DNA of 64,000 bases from Nocardioides luteus (GCF_015752315.1 NZ_JADOVJ010000001.1:3836501-3900500), one strand, 5' to 3'. Positions 27,690 through 35,685 are shown, counted from the first letter of the stretch. Numbers and translations: made by a program. The notes: a model not told the origin generated them from the sequence alone.

Positions 27690-28058
27690 TCAGTAGCGCT
27701 CGACCGACACGGCCCTCTCGGGCGGCTCGTACGCCTCCGGCCAGAAGTCCGTCACCCGCGTGATCCGCCCTGCGCCGATCTCGAGAAACGTCTGCGACTC
27801 GCCCGATTCGTCGCCCATCGTCCAGTCGAACCAGACCACGGCACGCTCGTCGTCGGCGATCACCACCTTCGGGGTGAGGTGCCACTCCCCGGGGTAGGTC
27901 TGGTTGAACTCGAGGAACGACGCGCGCCCGACGATCAGCTCGCGGGTCTGCGGCATGTCGTAGACGACGTTCTCGTCCAGCAGAGCCACCCAGGCATCCC
28001 AGTCCCTCCCCTCGAGGAGCTCGAGATACCGGCGTCCCAGCGCGTTGTTGTCCGTCAT
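27690..28058 (-). CDS. SnoaL-like / NTF2-fold protein
   Basis: 122 aa. The pattern ALGRRYLELLEGRDWDAWVALLDENVVYDMP ... FLEFNQTYPG ... VVWFDWTMGD ... FLEIGAGRITRVTDFW is that of the cone-shaped NTF2/SnoaL fold, which includes ketosteroid isomerase-like enzymes and many binding proteins. The substrate is unknown. It is convergent with the EEP gene with only one base between stops. Confidence 0.8.
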   Translation of the reverse strand: MTDNNALGRRYLELLEGRDWDAWVALLDENVVYDMPQTRELIVGRASFLEFNQTYPGEWHLTPKVVIADDERAVVWFDWTMGDESGESQTFLEIGAGRITRVTDFWPEAYEPPERAVSVERY

Positions 28059-28106
28059 GGCCGCAAACTATCGGTGGCCGAGTGCCCGCGTGGGACACTT
28101 CCGGCC

Positions 28107-28529
28107 GTGATCGAGCTGCGCCCTGCCACTGTTGCCGACGTACCCGCTCTCATGGCCTTGTGGGAGGTGGCTGCCGAGAACGACGCGCGCCCGACCGACT
28201 CCCCCGCGAAGGTCGAGGCGCTGATCGCGCGCGACCCCGACGCCTGCACGGTCGCGGTCACCCCGGACGGCCGGATCGTCGGCTCCCTGATCTCCGGCTG
28301 GGACGGCTGGCGCGCCCATCTCTACCGCCTGGCGGTCCACCCCGACGTACGCCGCCAGGGGCTCGCCCGCCGTCTGCTGGCCCATGCCGAGGACCGCCTC
28401 GTGGCCCTGGGCGCGAGCCGGATCGACGCGATGGTCCTGGAGGGCAACGACCTGGGGCAGTCGCTGTGGAAGAGCTCCGGGTACGAGTCGCAGTCGGAGT
28501 GGCGTCGCTGGGTCCGCCCCGTGGGCTGA
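28107..28529 (+). CDS. GNAT family N-acetyltransferase
   Basis: 140 aa single GNAT domain. LYRLAVHPDVRRQGLARRLLAHAEDRL is the acetyl-CoA binding motif A, and SLWKSSGYESQSEWRRWV is the C-terminal strand region. GTG 28107 is used because the fold begins at IELRPATVADVPALM immediately after it. It is divergent from the SnoaL-like gene. The substrate is unknown. Confidence 0.85.
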   Translation: MIELRPATVADVPALMALWEVAAENDARPTDSPAKVEALIARDPDACTVAVTPDGRIVGSLISGWDGWRAHLYRLAVHPDVRRQGLARRLLAHAEDRLVALGASRIDAMVLEGNDLGQSLWKSSGYESQSEWRRWVRPVG

Positions 28530-28575
28530 CCGGTAATCAGTCGCCCGGATCGCGCGGCCGGTCTACCTTCGGCGA

Positions 28576-28959
28576 GTGGACTTCCTGACCCCCGAAGACC
28601 TTCCCGCCCCCGCCGGCTACAGCCACGCGGTGATCACCGACCCCGGCGCCCGGCTGGTCGTCACCTCGGGACAGGTCGGCATCACCGCCGACGGCACCGT
28701 CGCCGACGGCTGGGAGGCGCAGACCCGGCAGACCTTCGTGAACCTCGGCATCGCCCTGACCGCCGCCGGCGCGACCTGGGCGGATGTCGTGAAGCTGACC
28801 TACTTCGTGGTCGCCACCGACGAGCTGCCGCTGATCCGCTCGGTCCGCGACGAGTTCGTCGACGTCACACACCCGCCCGCCAGCTCGTTGGTGCAGGTCG
28901 CAGGCCTGTTCCGCCCCGACGTACTGATCGAGATCGAGGCGATTGCCGCGATCCGCTGA
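28576..28959 (+). CDS. RidA (YjgF/YER057c/UK114) family protein
   Basis: 127 aa. GYSHAVITDPGARLVVTSGQVGITADGTV, then QTRQTFVNLGIALTAAGATWADVVKLTYFV and a C-terminal LFRPDVLIEIEAIAAI match RidA proteins, which hydrolyse reactive enamine/imine intermediates or related compounds. GTG start at 28576. Its stop is four bases before the left repeat of the islet, so it marks the intact chromosome on that side. Confidence 0.88.
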   Translation: MDFLTPEDLPAPAGYSHAVITDPGARLVVTSGQVGITADGTVADGWEAQTRQTFVNLGIALTAAGATWADVVKLTYFVVATDELPLIRSVRDEFVDVTHPPASSLVQVAGLFRPDVLIEIEAIAAIR

Positions 28960-28962
28960 GGG

Positions 28963-29028
28963 TCAGACGACCGAGAGCGGCAGCAGCTTCCGTCCCGTAG
29001 GGCCGATCTGGATCTCGGTGTTCATCTC
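28963..29028 (-). repeat. Left direct repeat of the islet: displaced 3' end of the radical SAM gene
   Basis: These 66 bp match 31416-31481 at 61 positions, in the same orientation. On the minus strand they encode EMNTEIQIGPTGRKLLPLSV-V-stop, i.e. the last 21 codons and stop of the radical SAM gene at 31416-33395 (there GPTGQK). Upstream codons of that gene are absent here. It behaves like the old gene end left behind after insertion. Confidence 0.85.
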
Positions 29029-29115
29029 GGGGAAATGCACAAATTCGCAGATCCGGTCCCGACGCTGCGTTGAACACCCTACGGTGGCTGCGTCGCTGCA
29101 GTCGCTAGGAGACCC

Positions 29116-30825
29116 GTGCCCATCATAAACGAGATTCGAGTCCACAACTTCCGGTCGATCAGGTCCGTCACTCTGCGGCCTCTCAGCGACTATGAACCCG
29201 TGGTCGGCCTGAATAGCGCAGGAAAATCCAACTTACTTCGCGCCCTTAAGTTGTTTTTCACAGGCTCGGTGGACGAGAAGGGATCGGCCGTAAGTCTTAG
29301 CCGAGACTACTGCGACCAGGGGCCACAGAAGGGCCGCAAGATCTCGGTGGGCTTGGCGTTCGTACTCAAAGGCGATATGAAGTATCCGCGACAGGATGCT
29401 TTCCTCAAGAAGCACAGCATCGTCGACCTACTGGCTGTTCAGCAGTCGTGGTCCCTCGACTCACAGACTCGATCTATCACTAGGAACCTGTCCTTCGGGC
29501 CCGACTTGGACAATCTGAAACCCGCTACGGATCCGTGGGACATCGCCAACCTTGAAGCCTTCGTGCGTGCCATCGAATTTAGGTACGTACCCAACCATGC
29601 TCGTCCCTCCGAGCTAATCAATCAATATGTCGCTCCGCTGAGGAGCGCGTTGATCAGCCGCCTTCAGAAGACGAAGGAGTACAAATCCGGTGAGGTAAGC
29701 GAACTGCTTCTAGCGATGTCGCGCCTCGCGGACACACTGTTCAGCGACGTGTCTGACGCCGTCACCACAGGAATCCGCGGTCTGACACTTAAATCAGACC
29801 TCCCAACGGACTTCGCCGACCTCGCATTCGATCTCGCCGTTAGATCGGTCGACACCGCTGGACGCGCTCGCGACCCCGAACTTGAGGGGTCCGGAACGCA
29901 ACAGTTCATGTTCCTTCATCTTCTTGACCTCGCAGACCGAACTGCGCGAGGTGCCGGTTTCGGCTGGCTTCAAGGGCATGTCTGGGCCGTCGAGGAACCC
30001 GAATCCTTCCTCCACTCGGGACTGCGGCAACGGTTCGCAGGAGACCTGCTCAACTACAGCACCGATCCGAGGCGCCAGATCTTCCTGACTACACATCAGG
30101 ATGAGTTCGTCCGTGTCGGAGAGAGTGCGATTCTCGCAAAGTCCTCGCCGACCGGCGGGACTACCCTTGAACGGGTCCCTGCGAAAAAGGCTCTGACCGA
30201 GAGCACCAGACTAGCCATCACCTCGTACCGCCACCCATTACTGCAGTATCCCGACCAGCCCCTTGTCCTTGTTGAGGGCAAGTTCGACGCAGACTATCTG
30301 CGGGCTGCGCTGGCTTCCAGCAACACCCGTCCGCGCTGGAGACTGGCCGACCCGGATGATCTGACCGGCGACGAAACCGGAGGGGACGCCTTCAAGTCCT
30401 ACCTGCGATACAACACTGCCGCCATCTCATCGCGCCCAGAGGCAGCACCAATCCTCGTGGTTCGTGATTGGGAGACGAAAGACGTTGATCAATACAAGAG
30501 GCACCTGAAAGGCCATGCCTATTCGACCGCGGTCGTCATGCCCGAGAACCTTTGCAACTCCGACCTAGGCAAGTCGTGGGCAGGGATAGAGCGCTACCTA
30601 CCGACGACCTACATCGAAGCTATGGTCCCTCCTGAAGATCTTCTCCGACGAGGGGACGGAGTAATTGAGGCCGACAAAGCCAAGCTAAGCGGGCACAAGC
30701 AGGCTCTCGCTAAGTCCTTTGAGATTTCAGAGCATCCGGCACCCCAACTGCTTGCACTTGCCAGTTGGATTGACGATCAGGTAAACGACGTACTGACAAG
30801 AATTCCCACTTCAGCATTCTTGTGA
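29116..30825 (+). CDS. Solitary OLD-like AAA ATPase with Toprim-type nuclease domain
   Basis: 569 aa. The ABC/SMC-type ATPase starts INEIRVHNFRSIRSVTL; Walker A is GLNSAGKSN (31-39), a signature-like GSGTQQFMF precedes Walker B HVWAVEEPESFLH (from 288), and the H-loop is LTTHQDE (His 327). From about 380 a Toprim/DUF4435-like domain follows: LVLVEGKFDADYL (Glu 387), VVRDWETKD (Asp 451, Glu 453, a D-x-E instead of D-x-D) and GIERYLPTTYIE. This layout matches OLD-family nucleases, several of which are anti-phage. No UvrD-like helicase is adjacent, so it is not a Gabija pair. GTG start with AGGAG five to six bases upstream; low-GC codon use indicates transfer. Confidence 0.85.
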   Translation: MPIINEIRVHNFRSIRSVTLRPLSDYEPVVGLNSAGKSNLLRALKLFFTGSVDEKGSAVSLSRDYCDQGPQKGRKISVGLAFVLKGDMKYPRQDAFLKKHSIVDLLAVQQSWSLDSQTRSITRNLSFGPDLDNLKPATDPWDIANLEAFVRAIEFRYVPNHARPSELINQYVAPLRSALISRLQKTKEYKSGEVSELLLAMSRLADTLFSDVSDAVTTGIRGLTLKSDLPTDFADLAFDLAVRSVDTAGRARDPELEGSGTQQFMFLHLLDLADRTARGAGFGWLQGHVWAVEEPESFLHSGLRQRFAGDLLNYSTDPRRQIFLTTHQDEFVRVGESAILAKSSPTGGTTLERVPAKKALTESTRLAITSYRHPLLQYPDQPLVLVEGKFDADYLRAALASSNTRPRWRLADPDDLTGDETGGDAFKSYLRYNTAAISSRPEAAPILVVRDWETKDVDQYKRHLKGHAYSTAVVMPENLCNSDLGKSWAGIERYLPTTYIEAMVPPEDLLRRGDGVIEADKAKLSGHKQALAKSFEISEHPAPQLLALASWIDDQVNDVLTRIPTSAFL

Positions 30826-31415
30826 GAGGCAGCAATCCATGGCACCGTAGGACCTTACTCGCCACGCTCAGGCAGATCTGAGCCAGCGCTGAGATCGAAT
30901 CCTGCCGGAACTGATCGCTGCAGACCTCGCATACCTTCCATTGGTTAGCGGGCCTCCGAGACTCTAGGAGGTTTCGGGAGGCACTTTGATTCCCGCGATT
31001 GCTTGAGTGCCTCTATCGCTTCGATCGATACGAGGCACGAGGACGGGCGTCCCAAGTGGTCAAAACTGCGTCAGCGCTGTTCGCGGCGTTGTAGGCCGCA
31101 ACCACCTCGTGCGCGACACATCTTCGATCCGCCCGTCGTAACCGTTCGCCCTCGCCCAGCGGCGAACCTCGCCATGTCACCTGACCTTCGTAATCGGAAG
31201 GCGAGATACGTCGGACGACCGCCCCTGCCAGGCTGGTGTCGCCCCTAGCCAGTCAGTACTCAGCCAATGAACGCTCTCGCCTTGCGATTTCAAACGCAGA
31301 GCGGACGTATTCAAGTCGGCCTGTCGGCAGCGAGACCAGATTTAGAACTCTCACTTGCCTGATCACTACCTCGGAGGCAGTTGAATTTGAACGTTCTCAG
31401 CGGGTCAGAAGGCAA
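30826..31415. other. 590-bp non-coding right part of the islet
   Basis: No convincing gene. A weak hairpin CCTCC / GGAGG (30953-30971) followed by GTTTC could terminate the ATPase gene. Short open frames exist, for instance a minus-strand frame ending at 31253 (...LNLVSLPTGRLEYVRSAF...), but none has a ribosome site or a recognisable family. It may be a decayed remnant of a recombinase or of a second gene. Confidence 0.45.
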
Positions 31416-31481
31416 TCAGACGACGGACAGCGGCAGCAGCTTCTGACCCGTGGGGCCGATCTGGATCTCGGTGTTCATCTC
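31416..31481 (-). repeat. Right direct repeat of the islet (current 3' end of the radical SAM gene)
   Basis: Sixty-one of 66 bases match 28963-29028. It includes the stop codon and last 21 codons of the radical SAM gene. Similarity ends exactly after the stop codon on one side and about three bases before the GAG codon on the other. If the islet integrated here, this copy came with the element and restored the reading frame. Confidence 0.85.
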
Positions 31482-33395
31482 CGGGCAGACGCCGCAGTCG
31501 TAGCACGGGGTCCAGCGGCAGTCCTCGACCTCGATGTCCTCACCGTCGGCGGCGGCGAGGGCGTCCTCCCAGTCGGCCCAGAGCCAGTCCTTGTCGAGGC
31601 CGGAGTCGAGGTGGTCCCAGGGGAGGATCTCGTCGTACTCACGCTCGCGGGTGGTGTACCAGTCGAGGTCGACGCCGGTGCCGGCGAGGCCGGTCTCGGC
31701 GGCGGCGACCCAGCGGTCGTAGGAGAAGTGCTCCGACCAGCCGTCGAAGCGACCGCCGTCGCGCCAGACCTGCTCGATGATCGCACCCACGCGGCGGTCG
31801 CCGCGGGACAGCAGACCCTCGACGATGCCGGGCTTGCCGTCGTGGTAGCGGAAACCGATCGCGCGGCCGAACTTCTTGTCGGAGCGGACCACGTCGCGCA
31901 GCTTCTGCAGGCGCTCGTCGGTGGTCTCGTGGTCGAGCTGGGAGGCCCACTGGAAGGGGGTGTGGGGCTTGGGTACGAAGCCACCGATCGACACGGTGCA
32001 GCGGATGTCGTTGCGGCCGGAGACCTCGCGGCCCTTGGCGATCACCTTCTTCGCCAGCTCGGCGATCTGCAGGACGTCCTCGTCGGTCTCGGTGGGCAGG
32101 CCGCACATGAAGTAGAGCTTCACCTGGCGCCAGCCGTGGCTGTAGGCGGCACCGACGGTGCGGATCAGGTCCTCCTCGGTGACCATCTTGTTGATGACCT
32201 TCCGCATCCGCTCGGAGCCGCCCTCTGGGGCGAAGGTGAGGCCGGAGCGACGGCCGTTGCGGGAGAACTCGTTGGCCAGGGTGATGTTGAAGGCGTCGAC
32301 GCGGGTCGAGGGCAGCGAGAGCGACACGTTGGTGCCCTCGTAGCGGTCGGCGAGGCCGGTCGCGACGTCACCGATCTCGGTGTGGTCGGCAGAGGACAGG
32401 GACAACAGCCCGACCTCCTCGAAGCCGGACTTCCGGATGCCGTTCTCGACCATGTCGCCGATCGTGGTGATCGAACGCTCGCGCACCGGGCGGGTGATCA
32501 TCCCGGCCTGGCAGAAGCGGCAGCCGCGGGTGCACCCACGGAAGATCTCCACGGAGAACCGCTCGTGGACGGTCTCGGCCAGGGGCACCAGCGGATTGCG
32601 CGGGTAGGGCCACGCGTCGAGGTCCATCAGGGTGTGCTTGCGGACCCGCCACGGGATGTCGGGGCGGTTGGGCACCACGGCCTCGATCTGGCCGTCGGCG
32701 GCGTAGTTCACGTCGTAGAACTTCGGGACATAGACCGCCCCGGACACGGCCAGGCGCCGCAGCAGCTCGTCGCGGCCGCCGGGACGACCGTCCTGCTTCC
32801 ACTCGCGCACGACCTCGGAGATCTTGAGCACGACCTCCTCGCCGTCACCGAGCACGGCGGCGTCGAGGAAGTCGGCGATCGGCTCGGGGTTGAACGCGGC
32901 GTGGCCGCCGGCGAGCACGATCGGGTCGTCGTCACCACGGTCGACCGCGTGCAACGGGATCTGGGCCAGCGAGAGTGCGTTGAGCATGTTGGTGTAGCCG
33001 AGCTCGGTCGAGAAGCTGAGCCCGAAGACGTCGAACGCCTTCACCGGACGGTGCGCGTCGACGGTGAACTGCGGGATCGGACCCTGCTCGTCGCCCTCAC
33101 GCATGATCTTCTCGAGGTCGGGCCAGACCGCGTAGGTGCGCTCCGCCGCGATCCAGTCGCGCTCGTTGAGCACCTCGTAGAGGATCTGGACGCCCTGGTT
33201 GGGCAGACCGACCTCGTAGGCGTCGGGGTACATCAGCGCCCACCGCACCTCGACGTCGTTCCACTCCTTGACGGTCGAGTTGAGCTCCCCACCGACGTAC
33301 TGGATCGGCTTGGACACCAGCGCCAGGCGCGGCTCCAGCCGAGGGAAGACGGACTCAGGAACGAGGTCGCTCTGGGCGACGGTCACGATGGGCAC
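31416..33395 (-). CDS. TIGR03960-type B12-binding-like radical SAM protein
   Basis: 659 aa. An N-terminal cobalamin-binding-like domain (ALMYPDAYEVGLPNQGVQILY, VFGLSFSTELGYTN, LAGGHAAFNPEPIADF) is followed by a radical SAM core with the 4Fe-4S motif RGCTRGCRFCQAGM and PEGGSERMRKVINK. A Cys-rich C-terminal end (CRWTPCYDCGVCPEMN) follows. Full length for the family. GTG start at 33395. Its reaction is not known with certainty. The usual TIGR03936 partner is displaced to 25861-26589, and the last 22 codons, including the stop, are duplicated across the islet. Confidence 0.92.
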   Translation of the reverse strand: MPIVTVAQSDLVPESVFPRLEPRLALVSKPIQYVGGELNSTVKEWNDVEVRWALMYPDAYEVGLPNQGVQILYEVLNERDWIAAERTYAVWPDLEKIMREGDEQGPIPQFTVDAHRPVKAFDVFGLSFSTELGYTNMLNALSLAQIPLHAVDRGDDDPIVLAGGHAAFNPEPIADFLDAAVLGDGEEVVLKISEVVREWKQDGRPGGRDELLRRLAVSGAVYVPKFYDVNYAADGQIEAVVPNRPDIPWRVRKHTLMDLDAWPYPRNPLVPLAETVHERFSVEIFRGCTRGCRFCQAGMITRPVRERSITTIGDMVENGIRKSGFEEVGLLSLSSADHTEIGDVATGLADRYEGTNVSLSLPSTRVDAFNITLANEFSRNGRRSGLTFAPEGGSERMRKVINKMVTEEDLIRTVGAAYSHGWRQVKLYFMCGLPTETDEDVLQIAELAKKVIAKGREVSGRNDIRCTVSIGGFVPKPHTPFQWASQLDHETTDERLQKLRDVVRSDKKFGRAIGFRYHDGKPGIVEGLLSRGDRRVGAIIEQVWRDGGRFDGWSEHFSYDRWVAAAETGLAGTGVDLDWYTTREREYDEILPWDHLDSGLDKDWLWADWEDALAAADGEDIEVEDCRWTPCYDCGVCPEMNTEIQIGPTGQKLLPLSVV

Positions 33396-33474
33396 CTCAA
33401 AGCTCGGGAACGATCAACCCCAAGCGTACGCCGCACCGCGACCGCCCGGCCAAACCTCGCGTCGTGGGGGCAGA

Positions 33475-34167
33475 ATGCCGGGCATGGCATTGCGTACGTG
33501 GGCGGGAGAGTTTGCCGGCGGGACCGTGGTGAAGGCCATGGCCGAGCTCAACGCCCGGCACCCGTGGAGCCACAACGACCACTTCCACAGCTGGATACTC
33601 GCGAACCTGCCGGAACGGCGCCGAGCGGCGCTGGACGTCGGCTGCGGGCGGGGTGATCTCGTGGCCGCGCTGTCGCCGAGATTCACCACGGTGCACGGAA
33701 ACGACCGCGACGAGGAGATGCGGCAGCACGCCGCCGCACGCTGCGCGGGCCTTCCCAACGTGACGATCGACGGCGGCTCCTGGATCGACGCCACCGGGCC
33801 GTTCGACCTGGTCACGATGGTCGCCGTCCTGCATCATCTCGACGTCGCCGACGCGCTCGTACAGGTGCGCCGCCTGCTCCAGCCGGGCGGACGGTTCCTC
33901 GCGGTCGGGCTCGCGCCTCCCCGGAGCGCGGCGGACCACCTGTGGGATCTCGCCTCCGCCGCGACCAACCCGGTGATCGGCTTCGTCAAGCATCCGTGGC
34001 CGGCGGCCGAGGCGCCCTCCGCTCCGTTCCCCGTCAAGGATCCGACCATGCCTCTCGACGAGCTGCGGGAGGTCGTCCTGGAGACGATGCCGGGGGCCAC
34101 CATCCGGCGTCGCCTCGGCTTCCGGCACACGATCGCCTGGACCAAGCCGGCCGTCGAACAGAGATAG
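33475..34167 (+). CDS. Class I SAM-dependent methyltransferase
   Basis: 230 aa. SAM-binding motif I is ALDVGCGRGDLVAAL, the acidic motif II region is HGNDRDEEM, and FDLVTMVAVLHHLDVADALVQVRRLLQPGGRFLAVG is the typical UbiE-like later half. The acceptor is unknown. ATG 33475 sits behind GGGGG; ATG 33484 (MALRTWAGEF) is an equally possible start. Divergent from the radical SAM gene, with about 80 bp between. Confidence 0.85.
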   Translation: MPGMALRTWAGEFAGGTVVKAMAELNARHPWSHNDHFHSWILANLPERRRAALDVGCGRGDLVAALSPRFTTVHGNDRDEEMRQHAAARCAGLPNVTIDGGSWIDATGPFDLVTMVAVLHHLDVADALVQVRRLLQPGGRFLAVGLAPPRSAADHLWDLASAATNPVIGFVKHPWPAAEAPSAPFPVKDPTMPLDELREVVLETMPGATIRRRLGFRHTIAWTKPAVEQR

Positions 34168-34168
34168 C

Positions 34169-34201
34169 CGTTGGGGCCGCCCCTCCCGGACGGCCCCAAC
34201 G
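34169..34201. terminator. Hairpin terminator behind the methyltransferase gene
   Basis: CGTTGGGGCCG (34169-34179) pairs exactly with CGGCCCCAACG (34191-34201), loop 11 bases, starting right after the methyltransferase stop and pointing also at the convergent subtilase gene. Confidence 0.75.
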
Positions 34202-34210
34202 ACGTCGGCG

Positions 34211-34253
34211 CAGAGCTTCAGCTCAGACCTTCAGCACAGAGCTTCAGCTCAGA
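34211..34253. repeat. 17-bp direct repeat at the subtilase stop codon
   Basis: CAGAGCTTCAGCTCAGA occurs at 34211-34227 and again at 34237-34253, the second copy overlapping the stop codon of the first subtilase gene. A CCTTCAG word lies between. It looks like a small local duplication. Confidence 0.7.
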
Positions 34254-35466
34254 ACACCGTGGTGAGCAGCAGGTTCGGCGAACCGGTGCCCGGGTTGGTG
34301 ACCACGTCGGGGATGGCGGCACCGGTCAGACCCGTGGCGACGTCGGCCGGGGTGGCCGAGGGGTTCGCCTCGAGGAAGAGCGCGGCGGCACCGGCGACGT
34401 GAGGAGTCGCCATCGACGTACCGGAGATGGTGTTGGTCGAGCCGTCGTTCCAGGCCGAGGTGATGTCGACGCCCGGAGCGAACAGGTCGAGGCACTCACC
34501 GGTGTTGGAGAAGTCCGCGGCGGCGTCGGCGTTGTCGGTGGCACCGACGGTGATCGCCTCCGGAACGGCGGCCGGCGAGGAACCGCAGGCGTCGGAGCTC
34601 TCGTTGCCGGCGGCGACGGCGTAGGTCACGCCGTCGGCGATCGAGGCCTGGACGGCCGCGTCGAGAGCGGCGTCGTTGCCACCGCCGAGCGACATGTTGG
34701 CGACGGCCGGGCCGTCGGTGTGGTTCTCGGTGACCCACTCGATGCCGGCGACGACACCCTCGGTGGTGCCGGAGCCCTGGTCGTCGAGGACGCGGACCGG
34801 AACGATCGTGGCCTCCTTGGCGACACCGTAGGTGGTGCCCGCGACGGTGCCGGCGACGTGGGTGCCGTGGCCGTTGCCGTCGCTCGGGTCGGTGTCGCCG
34901 TCGACGGCGTCGAAGCCCTCACCGATCCGGCCGCTGAACTCCGAGTGGTCGGTCGCGACGCCGGTGTCGATGATGTAGGCGGTCACGCCGGCACCGGTCT
35001 GCTCGTAGTGGTAGTTCTTGTCGAGCGGCAGCGCGGCCTGGTCGATGCGGTCGAGGCCCCAGGTCGGGTCCGCCTGGTCGCCCTGGGTGGTGTAGCGGTG
35101 GTTGGCCTGCACGTAGGCGACGTCCGGGTTGTCCCGGACCTCGGCGAGCGCGTCCTTGTCGAGCGAGGCGGAGAAGCCGTTGAACGCGGTGTTGTAGACC
35201 TCTCGTACGTCGCCACCGGCGTCGCGAGCGTCGCTGCGGACCGACTTGGCCTCGGACTTCGCGAGGTCGCTGCCGCCCTGCTTCTTCATCACGACGATGT
35301 ACTGACCCTCGATCGCGGTCGAGGCGTCCGCGCCGCGCAGCGGCGCCGGACCGTCCGCGGCACCGGCCGGCACGGTGAAGGCGATCGCCGAGGCTGCTGC
35401 TCCGACAGCTACGGCGGAGATGACTGCCGGTGCCTTGTAGGCCCGGTTCTTCATGGTTCGGTTCAC
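34249..35466 (-). CDS. Secreted S8 family serine protease (subtilisin/proteinase K-like)
   Basis: 405 aa. Signal peptide (ISAVAVGAAASAIAFTVPAGAA), an I9-type propeptide (YIVVMKKQGG ... FNGFSASLDKDALAEV), then the catalytic domain with the Asp in AYIIDTGVATDHSEF, His in [11 protein letters not shown] and Ser in [12 protein letters not shown]. Cysteines in SDACGSSP and GECLDLF probably form a disulfide. It ends with the catalytic domain. GTG 35466 is chosen because the paralogue shares GACGGGAG then GTGAACCG at the same place. Likely an extracellular nutrient protease. Confidence 0.93.
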   Translation of the reverse strand: MNRTMKNRAYKAPAVISAVAVGAAASAIAFTVPAGAADGPAPLRGADASTAIEGQYIVVMKKQGGSDLAKSEAKSVRSDARDAGGDVREVYNTAFNGFSASLDKDALAEVRDNPDVAYVQANHRYTTQGDQADPTWGLDRIDQAALPLDKNYHYEQTGAGVTAYIIDTGVATDHSEFSGRIGEGFDAVDGDTDPSDGNGHGTHVAGTVAGTTYGVAKEATIVPVRVLDDQGSGTTEGVVAGIEWVTENHTDGPAVANMSLGGGNDAALDAAVQASIADGVTYAVAAGNESSDACGSSPAAVPEAITVGATDNADAAADFSNTGECLDLFAPGVDITSAWNDGSTNTISGTSMATPHVAGAAALFLEANPSATPADVATGLTGAAIPDVVTNPGTGSPNLLLTTVF

Positions 35467-35557
35467 GAACTGACTCCCGTCATCGTACGGCCCTGTAGGA
35501 CCGAGACGAACGCCCTGCGCCCTCCCTGTGGCCGCAGCCCGAAGCGTTCGGCCAACC

Positions 35558-35587
35558 ACGTAATCACGTTACGTAGAACGCGTAACG
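35558..35587. promoter_or_regulatory. Palindromic motif upstream of subtilase 1
   Basis: ACGTAA-TCACG-TTACGT is a perfect inverted repeat about 92 bp before the GTG start, overlapped by a second pair CGTTAC / GTAACG. On the minus strand it reads GTGATTACGT; a GATTACGT word is found at the same relative distance upstream of subtilase 2. A shared operator or promoter element is inferred. Confidence 0.45.
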
Positions 35588-35685
35588 ACCCAACTCTTCG
35601 CATTGCAGCAACGTGCAGACAGCGAAGGTGAACACCTATAAACAGTCCATAAACAAGGCGGGAAAGGGGCCCCTTCAACAGCACA

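Larger units (their letters stand above)
28963..31481. mobile_element. 2.45-kb direct-repeat-flanked genomic islet carrying one ATPase-nuclease gene
   Basis: Bounded by two 66-bp direct repeats that are the 3' end of the radical SAM gene. The interior is visibly lower in GC than the flanks, uses codons rare elsewhere in the window (for example TTA and ATA), and holds one intact gene plus about 590 bp of non-coding sequence. No integrase, transposase or terminal inverted repeat is visible, so it would need a recombinase in trans or has lost its own. The interpretation as a site-specific insertion is inference from the repeat geometry. Confidence 0.7.

Noticed and set aside
31003..31248. 81-residue plus-strand frame in the right part of the islet
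   Set aside because: No ribosome site, Arg/Pro-rich noise-like sequence and no recognisable family.
31253..31363. Short minus-strand frame (…LNLVSLPTGRLEYVRSAF…) in the islet
   Set aside because: About 37 codons, no clear start signal or family; kept only as a possible remnant in the description of that region.
29116..31415. Gabija-type two-gene system (GajA plus UvrD-like GajB)
   Set aside because: Only the ATPase-Toprim gene is present; no helicase motifs anywhere in the islet or its flanks.
31236..33656. Long plus-strand open frame opposite the radical SAM gene
   Set aside because: Shadow; the minus strand has the CTRGCRFC radical SAM motif.
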